Source: Elusimicrobiota bacterium
GTDB taxonomy: Bacteria; Elusimicrobiota; Elusimicrobia; UBA1565; UBA9628
Direction: 5' to 3'
NCBI GenBank assembly: GCA_016194705.1
Contig: JACQAZ010000039.1
Span: 1 to 64,000, forward strand
Length of the DNA: 64,000 bases
The position numbers and the translations under genes were made by a program. Of the stretch, positions 1-7,777 are shown piece by piece. How positions within the stretch are numbered: position 1 is the stretch's first letter; the number at the start of each line of letters is the position of its first letter. Under the pieces are notes generated by a model. That model made no database searches. It was not told where the DNA came from and was given only the letters and a program-made list of their open reading frames with translations.

Positions 1-170
1 ACCGACGGCCGAAGGCCGGCGGCGCCGTGCTGATCCGGGCATTCTTCCTGCCGCCCCGCGCAAACAGCGCGCGGTGCGGTTGCGCGCGAGCTTCGCTCGC
101 GCGCTCGTCAACGTCGTTCAGGGCTTATCTGAGGATTTGGGGACACGGTCCTGACACGGATCTGCACCGG
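1..170. other. Intergenic stretch with GC-rich hairpins
   Basis: I see no gene here. A perfect 10-bp stem with a TTC loop lies at 82-104, and a shorter GGCC-GAA-GGCC hairpin lies at about 8-18. Neither has a T-run, so they are not convincing intrinsic terminators for the leftward aquaporin gene. They could be REP-like intergenic hairpins. Confidence 0.4.
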
Positions 171-821
171 CTACTCGGCGTCCGTGCGCGTCTCCAATAA
201 CCGACATAGACGTGCCCCGAGGACCGTGCCAAGCACAGGTCCCGCCCAATAGAGCCAGTGATGGGCGAAATTCCAGGACAGCAAAGCCGGCGCGAATGAG
301 CGGGCCGGGTTCATCGAGGCCCCAGAGATCGGCCCCCCGAAGGCCGCCTCCAATGCGATGACCGCACCTATCGCAATACCCGCCATCGCGCCCTCGGCCC
401 GGTCGTCGGTCGCCACCCCCATGATCGTAAACATCAGCATGAAGCTCATGGTGAGTTCCAGTACGAAGCTCTGGGCCACTGAGCCTGCGGGCAAGGTCAC
501 GCCGAGGTTGGTCGGCTGGCCGGCAAAGAGCAGATGGAGCGCCAGTGATGCGGCGACGGCTCCGGAAAGCTGCGCGCCGATGTAGGGGAGTAGGTCGGCC
601 TTCTTGTGGCGACCAGCCGCGCAAAAGCCCAACGTAACGGCCGGGTTCATGTGCGCGCCCGAGATGTGGCCGATCGTGTAGATCATCGCGAGTACGATGA
701 GCCCGAAGACCAGGCTGATTCCAAGCCCGCCGACCTTGCCGCCCGTCACTTGATCGACGACGACCGCCCCGGTCCCTGCAAATACGAGGCAGAATGTGCC
801 GATCGCCTCGGCCAGGAGTCG
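171..821 (-). CDS. Aquaporin / MIP channel, 5' end lost or mis-started
   Basis: This is a major intrinsic protein channel for water or small neutral solutes in the inner membrane. Both half-helix NPA motifs are visible (HMNPAVT and SMNPARS), with hydrophobic segments between them. The conserved first helix (AEAIGTFCLVFAG) is encoded at the 5' end, but no in-frame ATG, GTG or TTG lies between the upstream TAG and that helix; only a CTG is available. The first standard start (GTG at about 749) would remove the first helix. The gene loses its beginning exactly where the duplicated segment at 820-898 starts, so I infer that the rearrangement that placed hicBA here removed the start codon. It may be a recent pseudogene or use an unusual start. 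Confidence 0.75.
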   Translation of the reverse strand, partial: RLLAEAIGTFCLVFAGTGAVVVDQVTGGKVGGLGISLVFGLIVLAMIYTIGHISGAHMNPAVTLGFCAAGRHKKADLLPYIGAQLSGAVAASLALHLLFAGQPTNLGVTLPAGSVAQSFVLELTMSFMLMFTIMGVATDDRAEGAMAGIAIGAVIALEAAFGGPISGASMNPARSFAPALLSWNFAHHWLYWAGPVLGTVLGARLCRLLETRTDAE

Positions 822-898
822 GTTTGGGGGGCAAACTCTGGGGTGTGGAACGGGGGTCTGGAAAAGATCGGGCTAGAATTTCTTACGAGGTTGAGGTT
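820..898. repeat. Direct repeat copy 1 flanking hicBA
   Basis: This segment recurs at 1442-1528. The copies share a 28-bp block with two mismatches, then a 40-bp identical block (851-890 versus 1477-1516), then TTGAGGTT. Small indels separate the blocks. The pair brackets the hicBA toxin-antitoxin genes. Confidence 0.85.
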
Positions 899-904
899 GG
901 TTGA

Positions 905-1123
905 CTAAGCCCCAAGCCAATCGTTGCGCTTGACGCCCGCCTGCCGCAGGATTCGCTTGAGCAGGTCGGCGCCGATGTCGCCCGAAGGGGGATTGGGAAT
1001 GGTCAAGACGAGATCGCCCTTGACCATGTAAGGGTGTTTGCCGCCGCGATAGGGGCCCTCAAAGCCGAGCGATCTGAGCCGTCGGACCAGTTGTTCCCAG
1101 GCGACGGGAACGAGCCTAGGCAT
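905..1123 (-). CDS. hicA: HicA-family mRNA interferase toxin
   Basis: This 72-residue protein has the double-stranded-RNA-binding-like fold expected of HicA toxins, which cleave mRNA in the cytoplasm. The catalytic histidine lies in GGKHPYMVK near residue 30, and the family end pattern LLKRILRQAGV is present. The gene overlaps the end of hicB by 8 bp, so the two are translated together in the order antitoxin then toxin. It lies inside a segment flanked by duplicated intergenic DNA, which fits a transferred accessory module. Confidence 0.85.
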   Translation of the reverse strand: MPRLVPVAWEQLVRRLRSLGFEGPYRGGKHPYMVKGDLVLTIPNPPSGDIGADLLKRILRQAGVKRNDWLGA

Positions 1124-1370
1124 GGACCGGCATGCGGGAGGCGGCCGTCAGGGAGACGCCGCTGACCTTCGGGATGGCCAGGCCCTTGCGCAACCGGACG
1201 ATGATCCAGCCTTCCAACGCTTCGGCAAGTTGGCGCCGGCAGTCGGCTTCCGTCTTGCCGGCGGCCCAAACGCCCTTGAGGCCCGGGATCTCCGCATAGA
1301 ACGGATTGCGGTCAGCGATCTTCTCGAAGCGGGCCTTTTCCATGGCGGCGTCAATGTATTCGACGATCAT
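1116..1370 (-). CDS. hicB: HicB-family antitoxin
   Basis: This 84-residue protein neutralises HicA. The HicB core is clear: FYAEIPGLKGVWAAGKTEADC followed by LAEALEGWIIVRL and GLAIP. It is short and has no added DNA-binding domain, so autoregulation would depend on the HicAB complex or other factors. The ATG at 1370 lies only six bases past a good -10 box, so the mRNA is probably leaderless. Confidence 0.85.
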   Translation of the reverse strand: MIVEYIDAAMEKARFEKIADRNPFYAEIPGLKGVWAAGKTEADCRRQLAEALEGWIIVRLRKGLAIPKVSGVSLTAASRMPVHA

Positions 1371-1376
1371 CGCTTC

Positions 1377-1405
1377 ATTGTATCAGGGGAACCGGCAGAA
1401 TTCAA
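1377..1405 (-). promoter_or_regulatory. hicBA promoter
   Basis: On the minus strand there is TTGAAT (1405-1400), a 17-bp spacer and TACAAT (1382-1377). Transcription should start at about 1370, which is the A of the hicB ATG. Confidence 0.7.
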
Positions 1406-1441
1406 GACCACGTTTGAACCAATGGCGGGCTTGACGCGCGG

Positions 1442-1528
1442 CGGTTTGAGGGGCAAACTCTCGGGTGTGTTGCGAGCGGGGGTCTGGAAAAGATCGGGCT
1501 AGAATTTCTTACGAGGTAGGTTGAGGTT
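1442..1528. repeat. Direct repeat copy 2 flanking hicBA
   Basis: Second copy of the segment at 820-898. It runs into the start of the small membrane protein gene at 1528, so the ancestral sequence was probably the divergent intergenic region between that gene and the aquaporin. Confidence 0.85.
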
Positions 1529-1743
1529 TGAAATTCAACCTGAGCGCCGGCAATCTCATCGGCAGCCTGGTCTTCTCGACCATCGGGCTCTACGTCTTCA
1601 ACTACGGCAGGAAGGAGAGCAAGGTCGAGACCATGGCGCTGGGCGGAGCTCTCATGGTCTACCCGTACTTCACGCCCACGGCGGCGCTCACCTGGCTCAT
1701 CGGCGCCGCGTTGACCGCCTACGCGTACTACGCCCGCGAATAA
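1528..1743 (+). CDS. Small two-helix membrane protein
   Basis: This 71-residue protein begins at TTG. It has two hydrophobic segments (about residues 9-25 and 44-67) separated by a short charged loop (GRKESKVE), so it should be a small integral inner-membrane hairpin. The start codon lies in a GGTTGA/TCAACC inverted repeat at 1519-1540, which could affect initiation. I do not assign a function. The sequence reads like a conserved small membrane protein rather than a chance frame, because the hydrophobic pattern is regular and the stop falls just after the second helix. Confidence 0.6.
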   Translation: MKFNLSAGNLIGSLVFSTIGLYVFNYGRKESKVETMALGGALMVYPYFTPTAALTWLIGAALTAYAYYARE

Positions 1744-1824
1744 CGCAGCCTCAGTCCTGCGGCAGCTCCTCGGCAGACGCGATCACGGCCATCGCCGTTT
1801 ATGCCCGAATCGGGGGTTCCCGGC

Positions 1825-1854
1825 TTGAACGATCCCGGCCGATAATGCTATTAT
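1825..1854 (+). promoter_or_regulatory. rplM-rpsI promoter
   Basis: TTGAAC (1825-1830), an 18-bp spacer and TATTAT (1849-1854) sit 65 bp before the rplM start in otherwise non-coding sequence. Confidence 0.65.
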
Positions 1855-1919
1855 ATTCGTTCACGACCGAAGGGAAGTTTTGAGCCCTCCGTCGCACAGG
1901 ACAAACAGGAATAGAACAA

Positions 1920-2354
1920 ATGCCGCAGAACACCTTTATCCAAAAGCCTCAGCAGGCCAACGCCGACAGGAAGTATCACTACATCGACGCCAAGGGCCGG
2001 GTCCTCGGCCGAATGGCCACGGAGGCCGCCACCTACCTGCGCGGCAAGCACAAGCCCGTTTACACCGATTTCGTCGATTGCGGCGACTTCGTCGTTATCA
2101 CCAACGCCAAGCAGCTGGTGCTGACCGGCAACAAGATGAGCCAGAAGTTCTACTTCAGCCACTCGGGGTACGCCGGCGGGGCCAAGACCACGCCCGTGTC
2201 CCGCGTCATGGAGAAGGACCCGCGCAAGGTCGTCTATCTCGCGATCAAGCGCATGATCCGCAACAACCGCCTGCGCGGCAAGCAGCTCGCCCGCCTCAAG
2301 ATCTACCCCGGCGAGCGCACCCAAGGCGTCAAGACCGCTCCAAAGGCCTCCTAA
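1920..2354 (+). CDS. rplM: Ribosomal protein uL13 (L13)
   Basis: Structural protein of the large ribosomal subunit, 144 residues, the usual length. Recognisable segments are the N-terminal WxxIDAxGxxLGR-type region (here YIDAKGRVLGRMATEAA), GKHKPVYTDFVDCGDFVV, and the end GEEHP-type region replaced by YPGERTQGVKTAPKA. It is followed after 2 bp by rpsI, the standard rplM-rpsI pair, with a promoter upstream and a terminator after rpsI. Confidence 0.97.
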   Translation: MPQNTFIQKPQQANADRKYHYIDAKGRVLGRMATEAATYLRGKHKPVYTDFVDCGDFVVITNAKQLVLTGNKMSQKFYFSHSGYAGGAKTTPVSRVMEKDPRKVVYLAIKRMIRNNRLRGKQLARLKIYPGERTQGVKTAPKAS

Positions 2355-2356
2355 AC

Positions 2357-2761
2357 ATGACAAAAGAAAAGATCAAGATCTGGGCCACCGGCCGCCGCAA
2401 GACCAGCGTCGCGCAGGTGCGCCTGATCCCCGGCGGCGAGGGGAAGGTGACCGTCAACCACAAGCCCGTCGAGGAATATTTCCGCGGCACGGACCATCAG
2501 AAGCGCGACGTGATGGCGCCGATCAACGCGATCGAAGAGGCCAAGAAGTACGACTATACACTCAAGATCGTCGGCGGCGGCATCAGCGGCCAGGCCGGGG
2601 CGGCCCGCCACGCCATCGCGCGCGCCTTGGTCAAGCTCGACGAGAAGAACCGCAAGCCGATGCGCGCCGAGGGGTTCCTGACCCGCGATCCGCGCATGGT
2701 CGAGCGCAAGAAGGCGGGCCAGCCCAAGGCTCGCAAACGGTTCCAGTACTCGAAGCGTTAA
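2357..2761 (+). CDS. rpsI: Ribosomal protein uS9 (S9)
   Basis: Small-subunit ribosomal protein of 134 residues. The family landmarks are present: ATGRRKTSVAQVRL at the N terminus, the GGGISGQAGAARHAIARAL core, and the basic tail ending KARKRFQYSKR, which contacts the P-site tRNA. I chose the ATG at 2357 because it follows the rplM stop and gives the normal length. The gene is immediately followed by a strong intrinsic terminator. Confidence 0.97.
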   Translation: MTKEKIKIWATGRRKTSVAQVRLIPGGEGKVTVNHKPVEEYFRGTDHQKRDVMAPINAIEEAKKYDYTLKIVGGGISGQAGAARHAIARALVKLDEKNRKPMRAEGFLTRDPRMVERKKAGQPKARKRFQYSKR

Positions 2762-2777
2762 GCCGTCCCTTGCTCAA

Positions 2778-2816
2778 CAACGCCCCGTTCTCGGTAAGAA
2801 CGGGGCGTTGTTTTTT
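2778..2816 (+). terminator. Intrinsic terminator after rpsI
   Basis: A perfect 14-bp stem (2778-2791 with 2797-2810), a 5-base loop and six T residues (2811-2816). Confidence 0.95.
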
Positions 2817-2831
2817 GTATCCTTCTCACTG

Positions 2832-3134
2832 ATGGAAAAGATCAAGATCCGCGGGCTGGCGCACATCTCGTCGTGGATTCTCGGCGCCTGGGGGACCATG
2901 GTCGCGCTCAAGTCGCTCTACGACCTCTTCGGGGGAGAGCCCGAGGCCAATCTCTACGCGCCGCGGAAATGGGCCTTCGTGACTCAAGAGCAGTGGCTGC
3001 GCTACGGGGGCTTCGAGCTCTGCTACGGGCTGTCCTTGCTCGCCTTGAGTTGGGCCCTGAGGCGCTACGCCCGTTCCCTGCCCGCCGTCGTCTCGCGGCC
3101 CAAGCGCGGCCCTGAGTTCCAGCTGTTCGACTGA
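2832..3134 (+). CDS. Small membrane protein of unknown function
   Basis: A 100-residue protein with two predicted membrane helices (about residues 10-30 and 65-85) and a basic C-terminal tail. I chose the ATG at 2832, since an upstream in-frame TTG lies in the T-tract of the rpsI terminator. It ends 8 bp before asnB and may be co-transcribed with it. The sequence is unfamiliar and I assign no function. Confidence 0.6.
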   Translation: MEKIKIRGLAHISSWILGAWGTMVALKSLYDLFGGEPEANLYAPRKWAFVTQEQWLRYGGFELCYGLSLLALSWALRRYARSLPAVVSRPKRGPEFQLFD

Positions 3135-3142
3135 CCTGCCCC

Positions 3143-5005
3143 ATGTGCGGCATTTGCGGCGTCTATAACGCGGACCAAAGACCGGCCGAGCTCTCGGTCG
3201 TGCGCCGCATGCGCGAGCGCCTCGTCCACCGCGGTCCCGACGACGAGGGGGAGTTCCTGGACGGTCCGGCGGGGCTCGGATTCCGGCGGCTGTCCATCCT
3301 CGACCTCGAGGGCGGCCATCAGCCGATGACGAGCCGGGACGGCAAGGTCGCGCTCGTCTTCAACGGAGAGATCTACAATCACCCCCAGCTCAAGTCCCAG
3401 CTCGAGTCGGGCGGCGCGCGCTACCGAACGCGCACCGACACCGAGACCATCCTCAACCTCTACGAGCGCGACGGGGCCGCCGCGTTTCGCCGCCTGGTCG
3501 GGATGTTCGCGGTCGCGCTCTGGGACTCCCGCAAGCGCGAGTTCCTGCTCGCGCGCGACCCGATGGGCATCAAGCCCCTCTACTATTCCTTCGACGGCAA
3601 GACCTTGCTGTTCTCCTCCGAGGTCCGCTCGCTGCTCGCTTGCGGACTCGACGCGGCGCTCGACCACGCGGGCGTCGTCGATTATCTCGCCTACGGCAAG
3701 GTCCACGCTCCCCGGACCGTCTTTAGGGAGATCCTCAAGCTGCCGCCGGGCCACATCCTGAGGATCGCGCCCGACGGCCTGCACCTCGAGCGCTACTGGC
3801 GCCTGCCCAAGCGAAAAGCGGACCCGAGCCTCGGGCTCGACGAGGCGGTCCCCGAGCTCGACGCGCTGCTCTCCGACGCCGTCAAGGGCGCGATGCTCAG
3901 CGACGTGCCCGTCGGCGCGTTCTTGAGCGGCGGCGTCGACTCGACCTTGGTCGCGGCCTATATGGTCCGCCACTCGGGGACTTCGAGGGTCCAGACCTTC
4001 TCCGTCGGCTTCGAGGGCGCGCGGGACGGCGTCGACGAATCCTCCTTCGCGCGAGAGGCGGCCGAGCACCTCGGCACCGACCATCACGCCCTGACGCTCA
4101 AGGCGGGGGTCCTCGATGAACTGCAGGACTCGATCGGGCTCCTGGACGAGCCGATCGCCGACTCGGCGATCCTGCCGACTTTCCTGCTGTCCCAGTTCGC
4201 GAGGAAATCGGTCAAGGTCGTGCTGACCGGCGAAGGCGCCGACGAGCTTTTCGCGGGCTACAATCGCTACAAAGCCGCTTACATCAACGAACGGATGCGG
4301 GACCTTCCTGAATGGGGCCGGCGGCTGGCGGCGCCGGTTGCGCGCCGGCTCGGCAAAGGAGAAGTGTTCAAGAACCTCCCGTACGCCGACGCGCGTCAAT
4401 GGGCGTTGGCGACCGCCTCGGCACGGCCGGAAGAGCTCAGAGCAATACTGAACAAGGATTTTTGGGAGGCCTCGCGTCAAACCGACCCCATGGATTGGCT
4501 CAAGGAATTCGACGCGATGGACGACCTCAACGACGCTTTGGCCTTCGACCTCGGCACCGTCATGGTCGATTCCTTGCTCATGAAGGTCGACAAGAGCGCC
4601 ATGCGCGCCTCTCTCGAAGCGCGGGTTCCCTTCCTGAACACGCCGGTCGTCGAGTACGCGGCGGGACTTCCGTCCCGATTCAAGATGCGCCATTTCAAGG
4701 GGAAGTATCTTCTCAGGAAAGTCGCCGAGAAGCACATACCCAAATCCTTGGCCTGGCGCCGCAAGCACGGCTTCATCGTGCCTTGGGAAAGCTGGGTCAG
4801 GAAGAAGGACAACGCGAGCCTCGACGGTCTGCTCGAGAGCAAGAGCCTCGCCGAATGCGGCGTTTTCGACGTCGCGCGGCTTAAAGTTTTCCGCGCCGAA
4901 CTCGTGCGGGGAAGCCGCGAGGTCGAGGCGGGGCTCTTCTTTCGGATCGCGCTGTTCGGCCTCTGGCTCGAATCTCTCGGCGTTAAGTCTCCGGCGGCGC
5001 GCTGA
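3143..5005 (+). CDS. asnB: Asparagine synthetase (glutamine-hydrolysing)
   Basis: Makes asparagine, or amidates a related acid, from glutamine, aspartate and ATP in the cytoplasm. The mature N-terminal nucleophile is Cys2 in MCGICG, and the glutaminase domain includes HRGPDDEG and FNGEIYNH. The synthetase domain carries the ATP-pyrophosphatase loop SGGVDS at residues 262-267 and TGEGADELFAGY further on. At 620 residues it is normal for the AsnB type. It is followed one base later by a methyltransferase, so it could serve asparagine supply or a biosynthetic cluster of amidated products; nothing else nearby supports the second option. Confidence 0.93.
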   Translation: MCGICGVYNADQRPAELSVVRRMRERLVHRGPDDEGEFLDGPAGLGFRRLSILDLEGGHQPMTSRDGKVALVFNGEIYNHPQLKSQLESGGARYRTRTDTETILNLYERDGAAAFRRLVGMFAVALWDSRKREFLLARDPMGIKPLYYSFDGKTLLFSSEVRSLLACGLDAALDHAGVVDYLAYGKVHAPRTVFREILKLPPGHILRIAPDGLHLERYWRLPKRKADPSLGLDEAVPELDALLSDAVKGAMLSDVPVGAFLSGGVDSTLVAAYMVRHSGTSRVQTFSVGFEGARDGVDESSFAREAAEHLGTDHHALTLKAGVLDELQDSIGLLDEPIADSAILPTFLLSQFARKSVKVVLTGEGADELFAGYNRYKAAYINERMRDLPEWGRRLAAPVARRLGKGEVFKNLPYADARQWALATASARPEELRAILNKDFWEASRQTDPMDWLKEFDAMDDLNDALAFDLGTVMVDSLLMKVDKSAMRASLEARVPFLNTPVVEYAAGLPSRFKMRHFKGKYLLRKVAEKHIPKSLAWRRKHGFIVPWESWVRKKDNASLDGLLESKSLAECGVFDVARLKVFRAELVRGSREVEAGLFFRIALFGLWLESLGVKSPAAR

Positions 5006-5006
5006 G

Positions 5007-5642
5007 ATGAGTCTGCTCGATCCGCTGCTTCTGTGGTGGCACAAGGCCAAGGTCCGCGGCAAGATGGACCGCGTCTTCTCGCGCGGGCGCGATCCCTACG
5101 GCTACGACGGCCGCTCGGCCTACGAGGTCGAGAGGCTCTCCGCGATGCAGAAGGCGTTGGGGGGACGGCGCTACGCTCGCGCTCTCGAGGTCGGCTGCGC
5201 GGAAGGGGCCTTCACCGAGAAGATGGCGGCCTCCTGCGAGAAGCTGACGGCCGTCGACATTTCGTCCGTCGCGCTCGCGCGCGCCAAGGAGCGTCTCAGG
5301 GTCCAGGCGCAGGTCGAGTTCGTCGAGGCCGACATCCGGCAGTGGTCCCCCGCGGGCCGTTTCGATCTGATCGTCCTCGGCGACGTCCTCTACTACATCG
5401 ACAAGCCTCTGGTCCGCGAGATCTTCGAGGCGACCTTCCCCAAGATCGCCTCGTGGCTTTCGCCGGGCGGTCGCCTGATGCTCGCCCACGGCTTCGCGGG
5501 CCCTCAGGAGCTCGCGCACCGGACCGGCTTTCGCGAGCGCTTCGAGCGCCTGGGCCTCAAGCTCGTCTCCGAGGCTGCGGCGGGGCCCGAGGCCGGCCCC
5601 GTGCGCTGCCTGATCTCGGTCCTCGAATCCGCCCGAAAATAG
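5007..5642 (+). CDS. SAM-dependent methyltransferase, class I
   Basis: A 211-residue cytoplasmic methyltransferase. Motif I is EVGCAEGAFTEKMA, followed by an acidic strand end (TAVDIS), motif II around EFVEADIRQW and motif IV FDLIVLGDVLYYI. The layout resembles the NodS-like small-molecule N-methyltransferases. The substrate is unknown. It starts one base after asnB, so the two genes are almost certainly co-transcribed. Confidence 0.8.
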   Translation: MSLLDPLLLWWHKAKVRGKMDRVFSRGRDPYGYDGRSAYEVERLSAMQKALGGRRYARALEVGCAEGAFTEKMAASCEKLTAVDISSVALARAKERLRVQAQVEFVEADIRQWSPAGRFDLIVLGDVLYYIDKPLVREIFEATFPKIASWLSPGGRLMLAHGFAGPQELAHRTGFRERFERLGLKLVSEAAAGPEAGPVRCLISVLESARK

Positions 5643-5654
5643 TATACTCGCCGG

Positions 5655-6224
5655 GTGCTCTGGCGCCGACGGAGGGCTCCCGACGAGGTCTTGGAGCAGG
5701 CCGGCACCGTGGCCGAGTTGACCCGGGCCGCGGCCCGCTATTTCCGCGAGCCCTCCGAGCCGGCGGCCGTTTCGGCGCGCAGCCGGGCGCGCGCGGCGCT
5801 CGACGAGGCGCGGACCGCCCAGGCGGCGCTGAAGGGGCGTTCCGACTGGCTCGCGATCTCGAGGTCCCTGGGCGAGCTCGCCGATCAGACGGGACGGGCC
5901 GTCGCGCAGGCCAAGCTTTACGGCGTCGAGCGCCAGCAGCGCTTGGCGCGAGTCACTCTGGAGCTGCGAGAGACGGCGGTCGCGCTCGGACAAGCCCTGA
6001 GGCACGCGGGCAGGACCTCGCGCTGCGAGGAGCATCTTGTGGAGGCCAAGAGGCTGGCCTCGAGCGTCGACGAGGCGCTGGTGAGGGCGCGCGAAGCCTC
6101 TCTCGACGACCCGCGCGAGGTCGCGGGGCTCAAGGACCGCGAGGTGATCCGCAGGCTCGGCGAGGCGGCCGAGGCGGCCCACGCCGCGGCGGACCGCTTG
6201 GCGGAGGTCTTGGCCGTACGATGA
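5655..6224 (+). CDS. Helical protein of unknown function
   Basis: A 189-residue, Ala/Arg/Glu-rich, almost entirely helical protein beginning at GTG. The long amphipathic helices and regular Leu/Ala spacing recall PhoU or DUF47-type helical bundles, but I see no diagnostic metal-binding motif, so this is only a resemblance. A TATACT box at 5643-5648 lies six bases before the start, so a leaderless transcript is possible. The gene overlaps the next one by 4 bp (ATGA). Confidence 0.5.
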   Translation: MLWRRRRAPDEVLEQAGTVAELTRAAARYFREPSEPAAVSARSRARAALDEARTAQAALKGRSDWLAISRSLGELADQTGRAVAQAKLYGVERQQRLARVTLELRETAVALGQALRHAGRTSRCEEHLVEAKRLASSVDEALVRAREASLDDPREVAGLKDREVIRRLGEAAEAAHAAADRLAEVLAVR

Positions 6225-7777
6225 GAACGACGATCGGGAGCGAAGTCTTCCTGGGGGCGCTGCTGCTCGCGTCCTGCCCCGCGTTGGCGTCGGCCGAGAA
6301 CATCAAGCTGACGGTCTTCCACACGAGCGACGTCCACGGCTGGATCATGGCGCGTCCCGCCTTTTGGTACAAGGAAGATCCCAAGCGCATGGTCGGCGGC
6401 TTCGCGGCGCTCTCCAGCGTCGTCAAGGCAGAGAGGGGCCCCAAGCTCCTGCTCGATTCGGGCGATTGGTTCCAGGGCACGCCCGAGGGCTACGTGAGCC
6501 GCGGCGGCGTCGCCGTCGACCTGCTCAACGCCTTGGACTACGACGCGGTTGTCGTCGGGAACCACGATTTCGACTTCGGACAGGAGCGCCTGCGCGAGCT
6601 CATCGGCGGGCTCAAGGTCCCGGCCCTGGCGGCCAACATCCGCGACGCGAAGACCCATTCGCGCGCGCCGTGGGTCAAACCCTGGATCGTCAAGGAGGTC
6701 GCCGGCGTCAGGGTCGGCGTTTTCGGCCTGACCTATGCGAACATGCGCGCGATGACCTTCCCCGAGAACATCGAGGGGCTCGAGTTCCGGTGCGCCGTCG
6801 ACGAGGCCAAGGACGCCGTCGCCGAGCTCAAGAAAGAGGGCGCCACCGTCATCATCGCGGCGACCCATCTCGGCTTTGAGTCCCCGGAGTTCGGCAAGTT
6901 CGAAGGGGACCAGACGCTCGCGCGCAAGGTCCCCGGCATCGACCTGATCGCCGGCGGGCACACCCACAAGCTCGTCTTCGACCCGCCGCACGAGAACGGG
7001 ACCCTCATCACCCAGCCCGGCAACACGCTCTCCAATGTCGGGAAAGTCGTGCTGGAGATCGATCCGAAAACGAAGAAAGTCGTCTCCTCGAAAGGCGAGC
7101 TTGTGACTTTATGGATCGACCAGGCCGGCGAGGACCCGGAAGTGCTCAAACTCGTCAAGCGAGCGGGCGACGAGGTCAGCAAGGCCTTCGACGTCGTGAT
7201 CGGCACCGCGGCCGAGACCGTCAAGCGCGAGCGCGGCGCCGAAGGGGCGATGGGCGACTGGTTCACCGACTGCGTGCGCGACTACGCCGGCACCGACATC
7301 GCGCTCTCCAACGGCTCCGGCATCCGGGCCGACATACCCGCGGGCCCGATCACCCTGCGGACCATCTACAACGTCATGCCCTTCGACAACCGTCTGGTCA
7401 AGCTGACCATGACCGGCAAGCAGGTCGAAGAGGCCTTCGACCACGGCGCGGGGCTGGGAGGCGAGATGGTCCAGGAATCGGGCGCCGCCTTCTCGTACTC
7501 GCGCGGCAAGCCGAGCGGCGAGCGCGTCTCGCACGTGCTCGTCGGCGGCAAGCCGCTCGCGCCGAGCGCGACCTACACGCTCGAGACCTCCGATTTTCTC
7601 GTCAGCGGCGGCGACGGGTTCGCCTCGTTCAAGCAGGCCAAGCAGGAGCCCACCAAGGTGCTCCTGCGCGACGTCATCCGCCGATGCGTCGAGAAGAGCC
7701 CGCTCGTCAAGGCTCCCGCTATGGGCCGCATGATCTCCCTGGAGGACACCGGTGGTACTGAAAAACGCGCGCGCTAA
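6221..7777 (+). CDS. ushA: Exported 5'-nucleotidase / UshA-like metallophosphoesterase
   Basis: This 518-residue enzyme releases phosphate from nucleotides in the periplasm. A signal peptide (residues 1-25, ending ALASA) precedes the calcineurin-like metal centre: HTSDVHG, DSGDWFQG, GNHDFDFG, and GGHTH. The C-terminal 5'-nucleotidase domain has ALSNGSGIRADIPAG and YNVMPFDN, and ends around SGGDGF. The start at 6221 is supported by the ATGA overlap and the signal peptide. Nucleosides from such an enzyme could in principle feed deoxyribose-phosphate to the microcompartment encoded downstream, but the linking phosphorylases and phosphopentomutase are not in this window. Confidence 0.9.
   Translation: MRTTIGSEVFLGALLLASCPALASAENIKLTVFHTSDVHGWIMARPAFWYKEDPKRMVGGFAALSSVVKAERGPKLLLDSGDWFQGTPEGYVSRGGVAVDLLNALDYDAVVVGNHDFDFGQERLRELIGGLKVPALAANIRDAKTHSRAPWVKPWIVKEVAGVRVGVFGLTYANMRAMTFPENIEGLEFRCAVDEAKDAVAELKKEGATVIIAATHLGFESPEFGKFEGDQTLARKVPGIDLIAGGHTHKLVFDPPHENGTLITQPGNTLSNVGKVVLEIDPKTKKVVSSKGELVTLWIDQAGEDPEVLKLVKRAGDEVSKAFDVVIGTAAETVKRERGAEGAMGDWFTDCVRDYAGTDIALSNGSGIRADIPAGPITLRTIYNVMPFDNRLVKLTMTGKQVEEAFDHGAGLGGEMVQESGAAFSYSRGKPSGERVSHVLVGGKPLAPSATYTLETSDFLVSGGDGFASFKQAKQEPTKVLLRDVIRRCVEKSPLVKAPAMGRMISLEDTGGTEKRAR

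Noticed and set aside
82..104. Perfect 10-bp hairpin as terminator of the aquaporin gene
   Set aside because: No T-run follows on either strand.
3065..5062. Antisense frame of 665 codons
   Set aside because: It is opposite a full-length asparagine synthetase with all motifs and has no recognisable features of its own.
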